Source: JAPYWM01 sp964489015 (GTDB lineage Bacteria > Bacteroidota > Bacteroidia > SpSt-205). Taken from it: a stretch of 64,000 nt of DNA. The translations under genes were made by a program, and so were the position numbers. Below are positions 17,408 to 27,190 of this stretch, piece after piece. Below the pieces are notes generated by a model. It made no database searches. It had not been told where the DNA came from and saw nothing but the letters and a program-made list of their open reading frames with translations. Within the stretch, counting starts at the first letter, position 1. Each line of letters begins with the position of its first letter. Where the stretch lies: contig CAZAXD010000002.1 of the NCBI GenBank assembly GCA_964489015.1, positions 99,959 through 163,958 on the forward strand, read 5' to 3'.

Positions 17408-18011
17408 ACGTACCAAGGTAAAGCTTTTGCGGAAAAAGCTGAGCCTCGTCTGGATCGTTGGTGGCACAAATGATGAGGCGTTGCGGGATGAGATCCCGCA
17501 GACGCTGATGAAAGATAACTTGCCAGTCCGCATCTAAAAACGCCGTGGGCTCATCTAAAAACACAACTGGGCTGGGTACGGCGAGCTCTAAACCCAAAAG
17601 AAGCCGTTGACGCTGTCCGGATGAGAGTCGATATAAGGCCTGATTGCGATGTTCGCTCAGAGCCAAACCGTGCAGTAAACTTTCCGTGGAGTCGGTCACC
17701 TGCTTACAGACCTGATAAGTTTGGATGACATCCGCCACGGTAAGCTCTAGCGGTGGGTACAGGTGGGGAGAAAGCCAAGCGATGCGGGAGCGCCACTGGT
17801 CTGGAGACAGGGAGCACCCCTCCCAGACGAAGTGAACTAAGCCTTCTGCCGGCCGAAAGGCGCCAGCTAGCATGGCCAATAGCGTGCTTTTGCCAGAGCC
17901 ATTAGGCCCTATGACTACTAAAGACCGCTGAATCGTTTTATCCAGCTTCCATAGCCACCGCTCCGACGTAAAACGGTGTCGGACTCCCTCAAGAACGATC
18001 CCGAACCGCAT
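17391..18011 (-). CDS. ABC transporter ATP-binding protein
   Basis: A 206-residue single ATPase domain: Walker A GPNGSGKST, Q-loop region IAWLSPHLYPPLELTV, signature LSSGQRQR, Walker B VVFLDEPT and a switch region ICATNDPDE. The switch His is replaced by Asn (TND), as is seen in some CcmA-like proteins. No permease is adjacent. It overlaps lpxC/fabZ by 23 bases and lies where many Bacteroidota carry lpxA. It may power an unlinked permease for envelope components. Confidence 0.85.
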   Translation of the reverse strand: MRFGIVLEGVRHRFTSERWLWKLDKTIQRSLVVIGPNGSGKSTLLAMLAGAFRPAEGLVHFVWEGCSLSPDQWRSRIAWLSPHLYPPLELTVADVIQTYQVCKQVTDSTESLLHGLALSEHRNQALYRLSSGQRQRLLLGLELAVPSPVVFLDEPTAFLDADWQVIFHQRLRDLIPQRLIICATNDPDEAQLFPQKLYLGTYGAAA

Positions 18012-19413
18012 GGCGCTGAAGCGAGCGCTTCTCGACTAGACTCGCCGTCAACTCCGCTTCACACACTAGCTTATCCTCTACATAGGCCTTACCAGTCATC
18101 TTGCAGATGCCTCGTCGCAGTTGTAAAAGGTCTAACTTGAATACTAGTTGGTCTCCAGGTGTAACGGGCCTTTTGAAGCGCGCATTATCCACCGCTAAGA
18201 AGTACACCCAGTAATCTTGCGGATTCTCCACGATGTTGAGGAATAAGATTCCTCCCACCTGCGCCATGGCTTCAAGGATCAGAACGCCTGGCATAATGGG
18301 GTTGTCCTCAAAATGACCCGCAAAAAAGGGCTCGTTGATGGTGACGTTTTTGATGCCTACAATGCTATTTTCGCTAAAGTGCGTGATACGGTCTACCAGT
18401 AAGAATGGATGTCTATGGGGAAGTATCCGCAAGATAGCATGAATATCAAAGACGACGTTCTGATTAGAGGCGGCTCGCTGAAAGCGCTGAATGATTTTCT
18501 TTTTCTGTATGAGCTTGTGGAGGGTTCGAATAAAAGCGATATTGGCAGCGTGGCCAGGGCGCATAGCCACGATCTGCCCGCGAAGCGGCGCTCCTAATAA
18601 AGCCAGGTCACCAATGAGATCCAGAAGCTTGTGGCGAGCTGGCTCGTTGTCGAAACGAAGCGGGGTGTTATTAAGCACGCCCTCCTCCACGACTTGTACA
18701 TTCGGATAGCCAAAGAGAGAACCGATTTTATGGAGCTCTTCTGGGGTGTAATGCCGATCGACAATTACAATCGCGTTCTCTAGGGTCCCCCCCTTGATAA
18801 GTCCTTGCTTGTAGAGGCCTTCGAGCTCATACAGTAGACAAAAGGTACGAGCAGGGGCTATTTCTTTGGGGAAGTCTTCCCACCGTGCTAAAGTAGCCGG
18901 CTGAATCCCCAGTACCTGCGAGTTATAGTCTACTATTACAGTAATGCGAAAATCCTCTGAAGGAAACGCTGTAATATCTACGCCTCGTTGCTTATCTTGG
19001 TAGTGAACTGGCTCTTCAATTTGATATACCTGTAAGTGAGCTTTTTGTGGAAGTAGGCCAATCTTTTGAATACCCTCCACGAAAGGCAGGGCGCTCCCAT
19101 CTAAGATGGGGACCTCGGCCCCCCAGAGTGATAGCCGCGCATTCGAAACGCCGAGTCCCATGAGGGCCGCTAAAACGTGCTCGACCGTGTGTACCCGCAC
19201 GTCATCTTTACCGAGGGTGGTCGACCGCATTAGGTCTACGACGTAATCTACATGGGCGGGAATCTCAACAGGTTCGGGAAGGTCCTCCCGAACGAATACA
19301 AAACCTGTATCTTCGAGCGCGGGCCTTATGACGAGCCGCGCAGAAGCCCCAGTATGGAGTCCCGTGCCCTCAAATGAAATCTCGCCCTTGAGTGTCTGCT
19401 GCTGTTGAAACAT
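17989..19413 (-). CDS. lpxC: Bifunctional LpxC deacetylase / FabZ dehydratase
   Basis: A 474-residue fusion characteristic of Bacteroidota. Residues about 1-305 are LpxC, the zinc deacetylase of lipid A synthesis, with VHTVEHVLAALMGLG, ILDGSALPFVEGI, HKLLDLIGDLALLG and the general-base His in RPGHAANIAF. Residues about 325-474 are FabZ, the 3-hydroxyacyl-ACP dehydratase, with LPHRHPFLLVDRI and GHFEDNPIMPGVLILEAMAQ. It starts 4 bases after lpxD. Both activities draw on hydroxyacyl-ACP, which couples lipid A and fatty acid synthesis. Confidence 0.96.
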   Translation of the reverse strand: MFQQQQTLKGEISFEGTGLHTGASARLVIRPALEDTGFVFVREDLPEPVEIPAHVDYVVDLMRSTTLGKDDVRVHTVEHVLAALMGLGVSNARLSLWGAEVPILDGSALPFVEGIQKIGLLPQKAHLQVYQIEEPVHYQDKQRGVDITAFPSEDFRITVIVDYNSQVLGIQPATLARWEDFPKEIAPARTFCLLYELEGLYKQGLIKGGTLENAIVIVDRHYTPEELHKIGSLFGYPNVQVVEEGVLNNTPLRFDNEPARHKLLDLIGDLALLGAPLRGQIVAMRPGHAANIAFIRTLHKLIQKKKIIQRFQRAASNQNVVFDIHAILRILPHRHPFLLVDRITHFSENSIVGIKNVTINEPFFAGHFEDNPIMPGVLILEAMAQVGGILFLNIVENPQDYWVYFLAVDNARFKRPVTPGDQLVFKLDLLQLRRGICKMTGKAYVEDKLVCEAELTASLVEKRSLQRHAVRDRS

Positions 19414-19417
19414 AACC

Positions 19418-20461
19418 CTATAACTCTTGAATCAGTAATTTTTCTAGACGTTGTAAGCGTGGATATAACTCTGGTAGCTTGCGCATGATCGCTTCCATGA
19501 GAAGCTGCTGCCGCACCTCTTGAGCGGGCGCGCCTCGCCAGGAGCGGCCAGGAGTCGTGATGGACTTCGATATGCCGCTTTGCGCAGCTATGGCTGTATG
19601 CTCCGCAATCTGCACATGGTCTGCGATCCCCACCTGCCCACCCAGTCTACAGTAAGCGCCCACCTCAGAGCTGCCGGCTATGCCTGTTTGGGCCGCAATA
19701 GCGGTATGACGACCAATCCGGACATTGTGCCCTATCTGAATCAAATTATCTAGCTTAACGCCAGTCTCGATGTGGGTCTTACTCAAGGTAGATCGGTCTA
19801 TGCAAGTATTTGCCCCGATTTCTACTTCATCTTCGATCAGCACGGTACCCACTTGGGGAATGCGTTCGTAAGGCTTATCTATCCCCTGGTAAAATCCAAA
19901 GCCATCGGCCCCGATCACAGCGCCGGGGTGCACGATGCACCGGGCTCCGACCTCGACACCTGGCATCAGCACCGCATGAGGATAAACAATCGTATCGGCT
20001 CCGATGACTACATCAGGCCCTATGTAGGCATAGGGAAAGACATAGACCCGTTCCCCCAGTACAGCTCCCGCTCCTATGTAAGCAAAAGCGCCAATGTAGG
20101 TATTCTCGGGCACGATGGCAGAAGGATGGATAAAAGCACCTGCCTCGCGGCCAAAAGGCGGCATGGGTCGCGCCTTGTAACGTCGAACCAGCGCATAAAA
20201 AACATGTTCTGGCCGCTCTACGCGAATCCAGATGGGCCCATGCGGTAAATGACCCTGCTTAGGGGTGTAAGCCTTAGGTAGGAGCACAGCGCCCGCCCGA
20301 GTGTGATGCAGCTGAGCCTCGTAGCGCCCATCATTATAAAAGCTCAGGTCAGTCTCCGTCGCTTCAGCCAAGCCAGCAAAACCTTGCAATTCTCGCTCAA
20401 TCGCTTGTCCCTCACATACCCCATCAAATTCCTGTGCGATGGCCGCCGGTGTCAATTTCAT
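19418..20461 (-). CDS. lpxD: UDP-3-O-acylglucosamine N-acyltransferase
   Basis: A 347-residue trimeric enzyme that adds the N-linked hydroxyacyl chain in lipid A synthesis. An N-terminal uridine-binding domain (FAGLAEATETDLSFYNDGRY) is followed by a hexapeptide beta helix (IGAFAYIGAGAVLG, VYPHAVLMPGVEVG) with GADGFGFYQG, the catalytic-His region LDNLIQIGHNVRIGRHT, and a helical C-terminus. Its ATG overlaps the stop of the FtcD-like gene (ATGA). Length is normal for the family. Confidence 0.95.
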   Translation of the reverse strand: MKLTPAAIAQEFDGVCEGQAIERELQGFAGLAEATETDLSFYNDGRYEAQLHHTRAGAVLLPKAYTPKQGHLPHGPIWIRVERPEHVFYALVRRYKARPMPPFGREAGAFIHPSAIVPENTYIGAFAYIGAGAVLGERVYVFPYAYIGPDVVIGADTIVYPHAVLMPGVEVGARCIVHPGAVIGADGFGFYQGIDKPYERIPQVGTVLIEDEVEIGANTCIDRSTLSKTHIETGVKLDNLIQIGHNVRIGRHTAIAAQTGIAGSSEVGAYCRLGGQVGIADHVQIAEHTAIAAQSGISKSITTPGRSWRGAPAQEVRQQLLMEAIMRKLPELYPRLQRLEKLLIQEL

Positions 20462-21921
20462 ATCTTGAGTTTTTTGAGAATCTCATCTCGGAAAAAGCGT
20501 CCCTGTAAGTCTAGGTCGTGGATCTCCTGCTTAACATCGGGCGCACTCTCCTCATAATGTCGCATAGCCGCCACTATACTGTCTATTACACCCGTGAAGT
20601 TTTCTGTGAGAAGTAGTAAAGTGGGTTTAGAGAGCGTGCTATGCATATCTACAATCTGACGCAAAAGGGCATACCCTCGAAAGACCTTTTTGGCTAAAGT
20701 ACGTAAACTATCAAGGGGTAAGGCATGGGGATAAATAAACTCTACGACGTCTTCTACCAGTTTCATGTAGTCTTGATGAAGAAAGGCATTTCGAGCGGGC
20801 AAGCCCGACGAGAGGCGTGCCGCTGCCGCTAAAATCAAGGCTGCCTGGATGGGAATCAAGAGTTCAAACGGAAGCTTAGTTTGCCGGTCAGCCAGGCGCC
20901 AGATCACTTCCCGTAGCGGCAATTCGATCACTTCAGAGGTGTTCACGGCTGGGCCAAAGACCCATTCGGGCAAACGCTCTTCGGGCTTGAAGCCCATAAG
21001 CATCAAGGACCTAATCGCAATTTGAATGATCTCTTCCTCCGATAGGTTTTCCACAGGCTCGCCGGCTAAGCTTGCGTAGTAACGACCAGATTCTACCATC
21101 GCCCAGGCCGGAATAAGCCCTATCACCTCAGTTCCCGAGACGCGGGCGCCCAACCGTCGGGCCTCTTGTTCAACCACGTCTAGCACCGTGTGAAGCGGCG
21201 TCTCTCGAAGCTTCGTCACATTAAGACTCACTTGGGCAAACCCAAGTTCTGGCAAAAACCAACCTATCGCCTGCACGCCCGGAAGCTTATGGCCATTGCC
21301 TCTCTCTCGGACAGCAGCTGCCACTTTTTGGGCAATACCCTCCGAGCGGGTATTTAGCGTGAGATTAAAGGCAGCGATGAAATCACGAATTCCTATAGCC
21401 ATGGCACCGCTACGACTATTGGGTACCACGGGGCCAAAGTCAGGCTTCCATTTAGGGTCCTTGAGCCTTTCAGCCAGCTTTTCGTAGCCACCCTTTCGGA
21501 TATCAGGGAGTCGAATCCGCTCTGGGGTTCGGGCTGACTGGGCATACAGGTAGATCGGCACCTGAAAGGTATTGGCGATATCCTGTGCAAAGGCCTCGAC
21601 TTCGCCGCGAAGCCACTCCAGATCGATACCTCGATAGGGGATAAATGGACACACATCGACGGCTCCCATCCTGGGATGGATTCCTTTGTGAAGACGCATA
21701 TCGATATGCTTAAGGGCGGCTTCAATGCCAGCTCGGGCAGCCATGAAAACAGCCGCCGGCGCCCCACCAAAACTGACTACGGTACGATTGACACTCTCTC
21801 CCCGATCGACCACAAAAAGATGCACGCTTTCTATATCGCTGATAGCCCGAATAATCTTTTGTATGATCTGCTCATCCCGCCCTTCGCTAAAATTAGGGCT
21901 GCATAAAAGAATAGGCTCCAT
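20458..21921 (-). CDS. Glutamate formimidoyltransferase with unusual C-terminal domain
   Basis: A 487-residue protein. Residues about 1-300 match glutamate formimidoyltransferase (CSPNFSEGRDEQII, GIHPRMGAVDVCPFIP, the folate-binding LGFAQVSLNVT, GTEVIGLIPAWAM), which moves the formimino group to tetrahydrofolate in histidine breakdown. In bifunctional FTCD the C-terminus is a cyclodeaminase with a PGGGS loop; here the last about 180 residues are helical and lack it. No other histidine-degradation gene is nearby. The ATG at 21921 is preceded at 6 bases by TACTTTTG. It is the first gene of the lpx operon. Confidence 0.82.
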   Translation of the reverse strand: MEPILLCSPNFSEGRDEQIIQKIIRAISDIESVHLFVVDRGESVNRTVVSFGGAPAAVFMAARAGIEAALKHIDMRLHKGIHPRMGAVDVCPFIPYRGIDLEWLRGEVEAFAQDIANTFQVPIYLYAQSARTPERIRLPDIRKGGYEKLAERLKDPKWKPDFGPVVPNSRSGAMAIGIRDFIAAFNLTLNTRSEGIAQKVAAAVRERGNGHKLPGVQAIGWFLPELGFAQVSLNVTKLRETPLHTVLDVVEQEARRLGARVSGTEVIGLIPAWAMVESGRYYASLAGEPVENLSEEEIIQIAIRSLMLMGFKPEERLPEWVFGPAVNTSEVIELPLREVIWRLADRQTKLPFELLIPIQAALILAAAARLSSGLPARNAFLHQDYMKLVEDVVEFIYPHALPLDSLRTLAKKVFRGYALLRQIVDMHSTLSKPTLLLLTENFTGVIDSIVAAMRHYEESAPDVKQEIHDLDLQGRFFRDEILKKLKI

Positions 21922-21927
21922 GCGTAG

Positions 21928-21935
21928 CAAAAGTA
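21928..21935 (-). promoter_or_regulatory. -7 box of the ftcD-like/lpx operon
   Basis: TACTTTTG on the minus strand ends 6 bases before the ATG at 21921; it is the likely promoter of the run of genes reaching ftsK and perhaps phoD. Confidence 0.55.
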
Positions 21936-21947
21936 CAGAAATACGCC

Positions 21948-23492
21948 TTATCCACTTACCCGGAAGCCTATCACCAAAATATCATCTATTTGGGGTAAAT
22001 CGCCTTTCCACTGATCTAGCTCGACGGCTAAAGCCTCCTGCTGAGCCGGTATCGACAGTGGCGCTATCTGCATCAGAAAGCGCTTGAAGCGCTTGACCAT
22101 GTACCGCCTACCGGCTTCCTTCCCAAACTGATCTCCATACCCGTCTGAGCTCATGTACAGACACCAATGTGGACACAAGTCTATGGCGTGAAGGGTGAAA
22201 AATTGATCAGGAGGAGCGCTTGCCCCACCGATCCCCTTGCGGTCGGCTTTGTATTCTGTCAGCTCATCGGCACCCGGCTCCGCAATCCACAGGGGGCGGT
22301 TGGCCCCTGCATAATACAGTCGCTGCTTCTCGGGCTCGTACCGCACTAGCGCAATTTCCATGCCGTCCTCGGATTTGGAGCCAGGCTGATCCTGACGCAG
22401 CGCGCGCCGCATTAGCTGATGAACCCGCCTTAGGATCTCATCTGGCATGCGGAGCCCCTCACCCAGCACGGCTTCCACGAGCATGGAGGAGGCTATCATG
22501 GTCATGAGCGCACCGGGTACGCCATGCCCTGTACAGTCTGCCGCAGCCAAATAAAGACCACCTTCTACTCGTAAAAACCAGTAAAAATCACCACTTACTA
22601 CGTCCCTTGGTCGCCAAAAGATAAAGCTATCGGGTAAGTGGGTTTGAATCTCCCTTGGATCAGCTAGCATACCTTGCTGGATCCGCGCAGCATACGTGAG
22701 GCTATCATGAATCTCCTTATTCTGGCGCTCAATGAGATCATAAGCCTCCTGAAGTTGGCGACGACTTTGTTCAATAAGGTTTCGTTCGTATTCGGCGCGC
22801 TCTTTCTCTATTGCTAGGCGCAAGGCCGTGGCTTCTTTTTCTTGCCGCTGAGCCTCCTCTCGCTTTCGGTCTGTGATATCGCGCAAGGTGATAAGGTAAC
22901 CTTGCACAATCGGGTCGTCAAAAAGCGCCTGCCCCACTCCCTCAAAATAACGCCAATGCCCCTCCCGATGCTGAAACCGAGCCGTGAAAAAAACCGATCC
23001 GGGTCGCTCAAGAAGGCCTTCCACCAAAGCCCGATCCTCCAGGTGGATAAATTCGGCTACAGGGAGCCCCTCTACTTGCGTGGGTTTATAGCCTAAGGAC
23101 CGCTCTAAAGAGGGACTCGCATAAATCAGCTTTTTGTCGCGCCTTAGAATGAGAAAAATATCCGATGTGTACTGCACAAGAGCTTTATAGCGCCCTTCTA
23201 CGCGGGAGATAGCTTCCCGAGCTTCTAATTCTACTTGTTTTTGATACGCTCTCACCTGCTGAATAAGGTGCCATCCCGCATAACTAAGGCCCGAGACCAA
23301 GAGCAGCCACCAGACGCTCAAGATCCAGAACCAGATGCCAGCCGTAGTCCAAAAGATAAGAACAAGGCCGGTTAGTAAAGCCAATACGCCAAGCCCCCCC
23401 ACCAGCAGGGCATTTTTCTGGAGGTGGGCCTTGGGAGAAGCACGCCCCCGACCGCTCATCGCCTCTAAAATCAGCGCCATTTCGCCGGCCAT
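21948..23492 (-). CDS. Membrane PAS sensor with SpoIIE/RsbU phosphatase
   Basis: A 514-residue regulator. Two membrane helices (residues about 28-75) are followed by a PAS domain (about 95-210: YTSDIFLILRRDKKLIYAS, RDITDRKREE), a coiled coil and a PP2C/SpoIIE phosphatase (about 285-514). Metal-site residues are seen in VSGDFYW, ADCTGHGVPGALM and SDGYGDQFG. Such enzymes dephosphorylate anti-anti-sigma factors or similar targets. It lies one base after the PorP-like gene, so it may control gliding or secretion genes, which is inference. Confidence 0.88.
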   Translation of the reverse strand: MAGEMALILEAMSGRGRASPKAHLQKNALLVGGLGVLALLTGLVLIFWTTAGIWFWILSVWWLLLVSGLSYAGWHLIQQVRAYQKQVELEAREAISRVEGRYKALVQYTSDIFLILRRDKKLIYASPSLERSLGYKPTQVEGLPVAEFIHLEDRALVEGLLERPGSVFFTARFQHREGHWRYFEGVGQALFDDPIVQGYLITLRDITDRKREEAQRQEKEATALRLAIEKERAEYERNLIEQSRRQLQEAYDLIERQNKEIHDSLTYAARIQQGMLADPREIQTHLPDSFIFWRPRDVVSGDFYWFLRVEGGLYLAAADCTGHGVPGALMTMIASSMLVEAVLGEGLRMPDEILRRVHQLMRRALRQDQPGSKSEDGMEIALVRYEPEKQRLYYAGANRPLWIAEPGADELTEYKADRKGIGGASAPPDQFFTLHAIDLCPHWCLYMSSDGYGDQFGKEAGRRYMVKRFKRFLMQIAPLSIPAQQEALAVELDQWKGDLPQIDDILVIGFRVSG

Positions 23493-23493
23493 C

Positions 23494-24513
23494 TCACCAA
23501 ACGGGAAAAGGTAAGGTTTGTCTGCGCTCGCGATAGCGGTATCCCCCCTGGTAACTCACCATGAGCTGAACGCCGCCAAAAGCTGTCGGGGTCGTAGCCC
23601 GCCGAGTCAGTAGACTATACACTAGTCCCAGGTGAAGGCCCTTTTGGAGGGAGATCCCCGCGAGGAGCCCATACTGGTCTTCAGCCCGAAGGACTGCGCC
23701 TACCGCTATGCTGCCCACCGGGCGCGTGTGCCAGTAGCCATCTTCAAACAGCACAAATTCAACCAGGCCCAGGCCGCCCAGCCAGGTGCTTTGGTTCGCC
23801 CGCAGGTAATGCACTACCGCCGCAAACTCAAAAGGAGAACGCGTGTAAAGCCGAGCACCCCCATAGCCCTGCCAGAAAAGCGAGAGCCGTTCGGTACTTT
23901 GCACAAAAAAGCCAATAGCCGGCCGGTTGAGCCGACTAGCCGAAAACCCCAGGAAAGGGACTAATTCTACGTTACCGGGTACTTTTCGGGTACGATAGTA
24001 CATAGCCCCTATGGCAAAATCAGCATGCCAGATCGCAGTTTGGGGGACGCTTTCTCCCGTGGGCAAGCTAAAGCTCCGTCCATCAAATTGATCTTCAAAG
24101 TAGAGGTCACTCATGACCAGGCTACGCTGAACAGCCCCCGCTGCAAAGCCGGCGCGTAGGTGATCATAGCGGGCGCGCGCACCAAGCGGCGCCTCATAAG
24201 CTAAGCTCACTAAGACTTTGGTCGTGCGAAAGGCACCAGCCCGATCACTCACCAAGTATCCCCCGACTCCAGCGGGTAAATTTCCCAAAAAAAAGTGCCC
24301 TTCTGCTGCTACCCAACTCGTGGCATAATCTAAAAATCCCGTTGCTCTCCGAAAGCCATGGACCGCTTGGGCACGCCAGGTGCCGTCTATGAGCCCTACA
24401 TGAGCAGGGCTAACAGCCTGGGGGACAGTCCACAAGCTTACAGGTAGGATCTCCTGAGCCCATCCCCTAGCGTACAATATGAACCACGCCAGTATATGTA
24501 ACCAAACCTTCAT
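23494..24513 (-). CDS. PorP/SprF-like outer membrane protein
   Basis: A 339-residue exported protein with signal peptide ending at YARGWAQ. The beta-barrel pattern and the segments NPAHVGL-like AVSPAHVGLIDG, AVHGFRR, LPAGVGGYLVSDRAGAFRTTKVLVSLAYE and GLHLGLVYSLLTRR match the PorP/SprF family. These proteins sit in the outer membrane and help attach or secrete type B T9SS cargo. The gene overlaps the type B cargo gene by 47 bases, the usual pairing. Confidence 0.85.
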   Translation of the reverse strand: MKVWLHILAWFILYARGWAQEILPVSLWTVPQAVSPAHVGLIDGTWRAQAVHGFRRATGFLDYATSWVAAEGHFFLGNLPAGVGGYLVSDRAGAFRTTKVLVSLAYEAPLGARARYDHLRAGFAAGAVQRSLVMSDLYFEDQFDGRSFSLPTGESVPQTAIWHADFAIGAMYYRTRKVPGNVELVPFLGFSASRLNRPAIGFFVQSTERLSLFWQGYGGARLYTRSPFEFAAVVHYLRANQSTWLGGLGLVEFVLFEDGYWHTRPVGSIAVGAVLRAEDQYGLLAGISLQKGLHLGLVYSLLTRRATTPTAFGGVQLMVSYQGGYRYRERRQTLPFPVW

Positions 24514-27190
24514 CTGGCATCAAAATAAATGCTTTGTACGTATAGGCGCCTTCGTCTAAAGGCTTGCCATCAGGGGTACGTCCATCCCACGAGGGAATGT
24601 TATCTCCCGAGTAGACAAGCTGTCCCCAGCGGTCATAGACCTCTAAGCGCACAAACGGTGTGCCTTCTGACGCGGGTAGGACGCGAAAGAGATCATTTTT
24701 CCCGTCGCCGTTAGGTGAAAACGCGTTAGGCAAGAAAACCTTTCTCGGTATTATCACGACACATTCTGTGCAGACATAAACGTTAGCACATCCCAAATCA
24801 TTCTGACCAAAGAGCACGATGGAGTAGCGCCCGACTCCACTGTATTCAAATCGAACCGTGTCAGTACTACTGCTATCGGTGCTGGACTGATTAGGATCTC
24901 CAAAGTTCCAGATAAAGCGCGTAGCGCCTTGGCTGGTATTGATGAAGGTGACCTCCGGATTATTGAGATTAGTCACATACGGTGTATTGGGATATACTTG
25001 AAAAGATACCATTGGCGCGGGGAGGACTGAAAGCGTGAGTTCATCATAACCGACGCAGCTTCCTGCAAACGCTTGTAACGTGAATATATAGTTTCCTGGC
25101 GAAAGCTGATTAGGCGAGTAGGTGGGCTGATTGGAGAGGAAGGTGGCGGTTCCTTGCTGAACGGCAGCAACATCGCCCTGCCACCAGCGCACGGAGTCAA
25201 AGGAGGTCGCACTAGCGGCTAGGGTAAAAGGCGTATTCTCACAAATTTGATTAGGGGCTACGATAACTGGTGTAGCACCAGCTTGAACGAGAATAGAGTC
25301 CGTGTAGCTTGCTTGGCCACAGGAGCCGTAGACCGTAAAGGTCAGATACACTTGTTGGCCGGCGTCGGCGGGGCCCGGAATGTAACGGGTTGGATTAGCG
25401 GAGGCAGCCGGCGAAAAGACCCCGCTCCCACTTGTCGACCATTCCGATCGAACGCCTTGTGTAATAGTACCCTGTAAAACCATCGGCTCCCCAGGACAGA
25501 CCACCGCCGGAGAGGGGCTTAAGGCAAAACTGCCACTGGCTTGCGCCGGCTGAATCGTTATTGTGGTGCAAAGGGTATCTTTGTCGACCTCTCGGCAAAC
25601 GCCTAAATCTACGCTGCGAATCACCCAGCATACTCGAACTGTGGGAGGATCATTAGGCGAGCTAATGTAACTCGCATTTGGATCGAGGGTATCTGTAAAG
25701 GTGCCTTGGCCGTCTGTGATCCAAACCCCACGCCCGTGAGCCGCAAGCTGAGCCGTATCGCCCGTACATATAGGGCTCTCGACACTATAGAGGTTTCGGT
25801 CCAAAAAGACTCCGCTCACTACGATTGTATCAGCTTGACTGAATACCATGCAAGATCCGGTATAAACTTTAGCCCGAAAGATAGCACCAGGCGGTTGCAA
25901 AGGTGGCGTTACGTATAAAGTCGCTGTAGCCCCCAGGCCTACCCCATCTTGCACGTCTTGCCAAGTTGTGCCGTCCCAGTATTGCCATCTAAGGCTATCT
26001 ACCGCAAAAGGTAAAGGGATTTCTACCGTGGCACGCTGCCCCGTACACACAATACGCGGATACGCTGAAGCCGGAGGCACAGGACGGCATGGGCACACCG
26101 CAATGACCTTTTGAGTAGAATCCCGACAACTTCCATTCTCGTAAATAGCCCAGAGCGTGTCCGAGCGGCAATTTGCCCCGGGTGGACTAAAGGTAACATT
26201 AGTCGGAGAACTGCTTGTGGGATTGAGATTGGTGATGCCGCCCGAGCCGCGCCATTGTGTGACGCCATTGGCGGTATAGGTATAGCTGACGCCAGTGCCG
26301 CCCACATACACCGTATCTCGCCCAATGATTTGCCCTACGGCAGGGGCGGGGTGCACTCGTATGCCCCATTCAGAGCCATCCCAATAACATCCGCATTTGT
26401 GCTCATAAAGGCGTATGTGTACGCGATAAGTGTCGGGTACAAAAAATTGAATCGGTATTCTGTTGGTACCTCCCGTCCTAGGGAAAGCTAAAACCTGCCC
26501 CGTCGTTAGGCTACGTGCCAGTATGACCATACTATCCGGCGTAGCCATGCTAGGCTGGGAAGGAGGAGAGAATAATGGAGAGACCGTATCAACTTGGCCC
26601 ACACACAGCGGACGAGCAGGCGGTATGTTAGGCCAAGGAAAACTTGGACACAAAAGTAACGTGTCATGGAGCCATGAGGTGATGCGAGGCTTGATAGGCT
26701 GTAGGACACTGTTTAGCACCGTCGCCGCGGCGGTATCCCAGATGACAAGGCTTCGCTGGCCTGGCCCACAGGAGATCACGGGCACTCGCAGGATCAGAAT
26801 TGTATCTATAAGAGCTAAGGTGTCTCCCTGACCCGTATAACCGAGCTTACGGCGGATCGTAACATTCACCCGAGAGAGCGTGAAGGGATACGTGATGGGG
26901 TCATAATAAGTAGGCCTGCTGAGGTTGCTAAACTTATGCATGTGAAGAACTCGAGCGCCACTAAAGTTTAGAGTCGCATTATGGAAAAAGGGAAGGTTTG
27001 AGCTAGCGAGGGTGTCTTGTGGAGTGGCGGACATTAAGCGCCTTGTAGTCATCACTACATCAACAGAGTCGGGGGCATTGCCTGAAGCCCGTATATAGGA
27101 TTGCCTCAGGCGAAACTCATAGGTATTCTGTTGGCTCCAGGCTACCTGACTAACGACAAGCCCCAAGAAAATCCAGACTCTACCACACAT
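24467..27190 (-). CDS. Large secreted protein with gliding-type (T9SS type B) C-terminus
   Basis: A 907-residue surface protein. A signal peptide (to VAWSQ) is followed by a long Thr/Ser/Pro-rich set of Ig-like domains with paired cysteines, a PKD domain near residues 745-820 (FINTSQGATRFIWNFGDPN) and the type B sorting domain (about 825-907: FLPNAFSPNGDGKNDLF, VYDRWGQLVY, WDGRTPDGKPLDEGAYTY). The last domain directs export by the type IX system. With PorP next to it, it is probably a gliding adhesin or extracellular structure protein. Confidence 0.88.
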   Translation of the reverse strand: MCGRVWIFLGLVVSQVAWSQQNTYEFRLRQSYIRASGNAPDSVDVVMTTRRLMSATPQDTLASSNLPFFHNATLNFSGARVLHMHKFSNLSRPTYYDPITYPFTLSRVNVTIRRKLGYTGQGDTLALIDTILILRVPVISCGPGQRSLVIWDTAAATVLNSVLQPIKPRITSWLHDTLLLCPSFPWPNIPPARPLCVGQVDTVSPLFSPPSQPSMATPDSMVILARSLTTGQVLAFPRTGGTNRIPIQFFVPDTYRVHIRLYEHKCGCYWDGSEWGIRVHPAPAVGQIIGRDTVYVGGTGVSYTYTANGVTQWRGSGGITNLNPTSSSPTNVTFSPPGANCRSDTLWAIYENGSCRDSTQKVIAVCPCRPVPPASAYPRIVCTGQRATVEIPLPFAVDSLRWQYWDGTTWQDVQDGVGLGATATLYVTPPLQPPGAIFRAKVYTGSCMVFSQADTIVVSGVFLDRNLYSVESPICTGDTAQLAAHGRGVWITDGQGTFTDTLDPNASYISSPNDPPTVRVCWVIRSVDLGVCREVDKDTLCTTITIQPAQASGSFALSPSPAVVCPGEPMVLQGTITQGVRSEWSTSGSGVFSPAASANPTRYIPGPADAGQQVYLTFTVYGSCGQASYTDSILVQAGATPVIVAPNQICENTPFTLAASATSFDSVRWWQGDVAAVQQGTATFLSNQPTYSPNQLSPGNYIFTLQAFAGSCVGYDELTLSVLPAPMVSFQVYPNTPYVTNLNNPEVTFINTSQGATRFIWNFGDPNQSSTDSSSTDTVRFEYSGVGRYSIVLFGQNDLGCANVYVCTECVVIIPRKVFLPNAFSPNGDGKNDLFRVLPASEGTPFVRLEVYDRWGQLVYSGDNIPSWDGRTPDGKPLDEGAYTYKAFILMPDEGLVTYTGVVHIVR

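Noticed and set aside
20458..21921. Call as bifunctional FTCD with cyclodeaminase.
   Set aside because: The C-terminus lacks the PGGGS loop of the cyclodeaminase.
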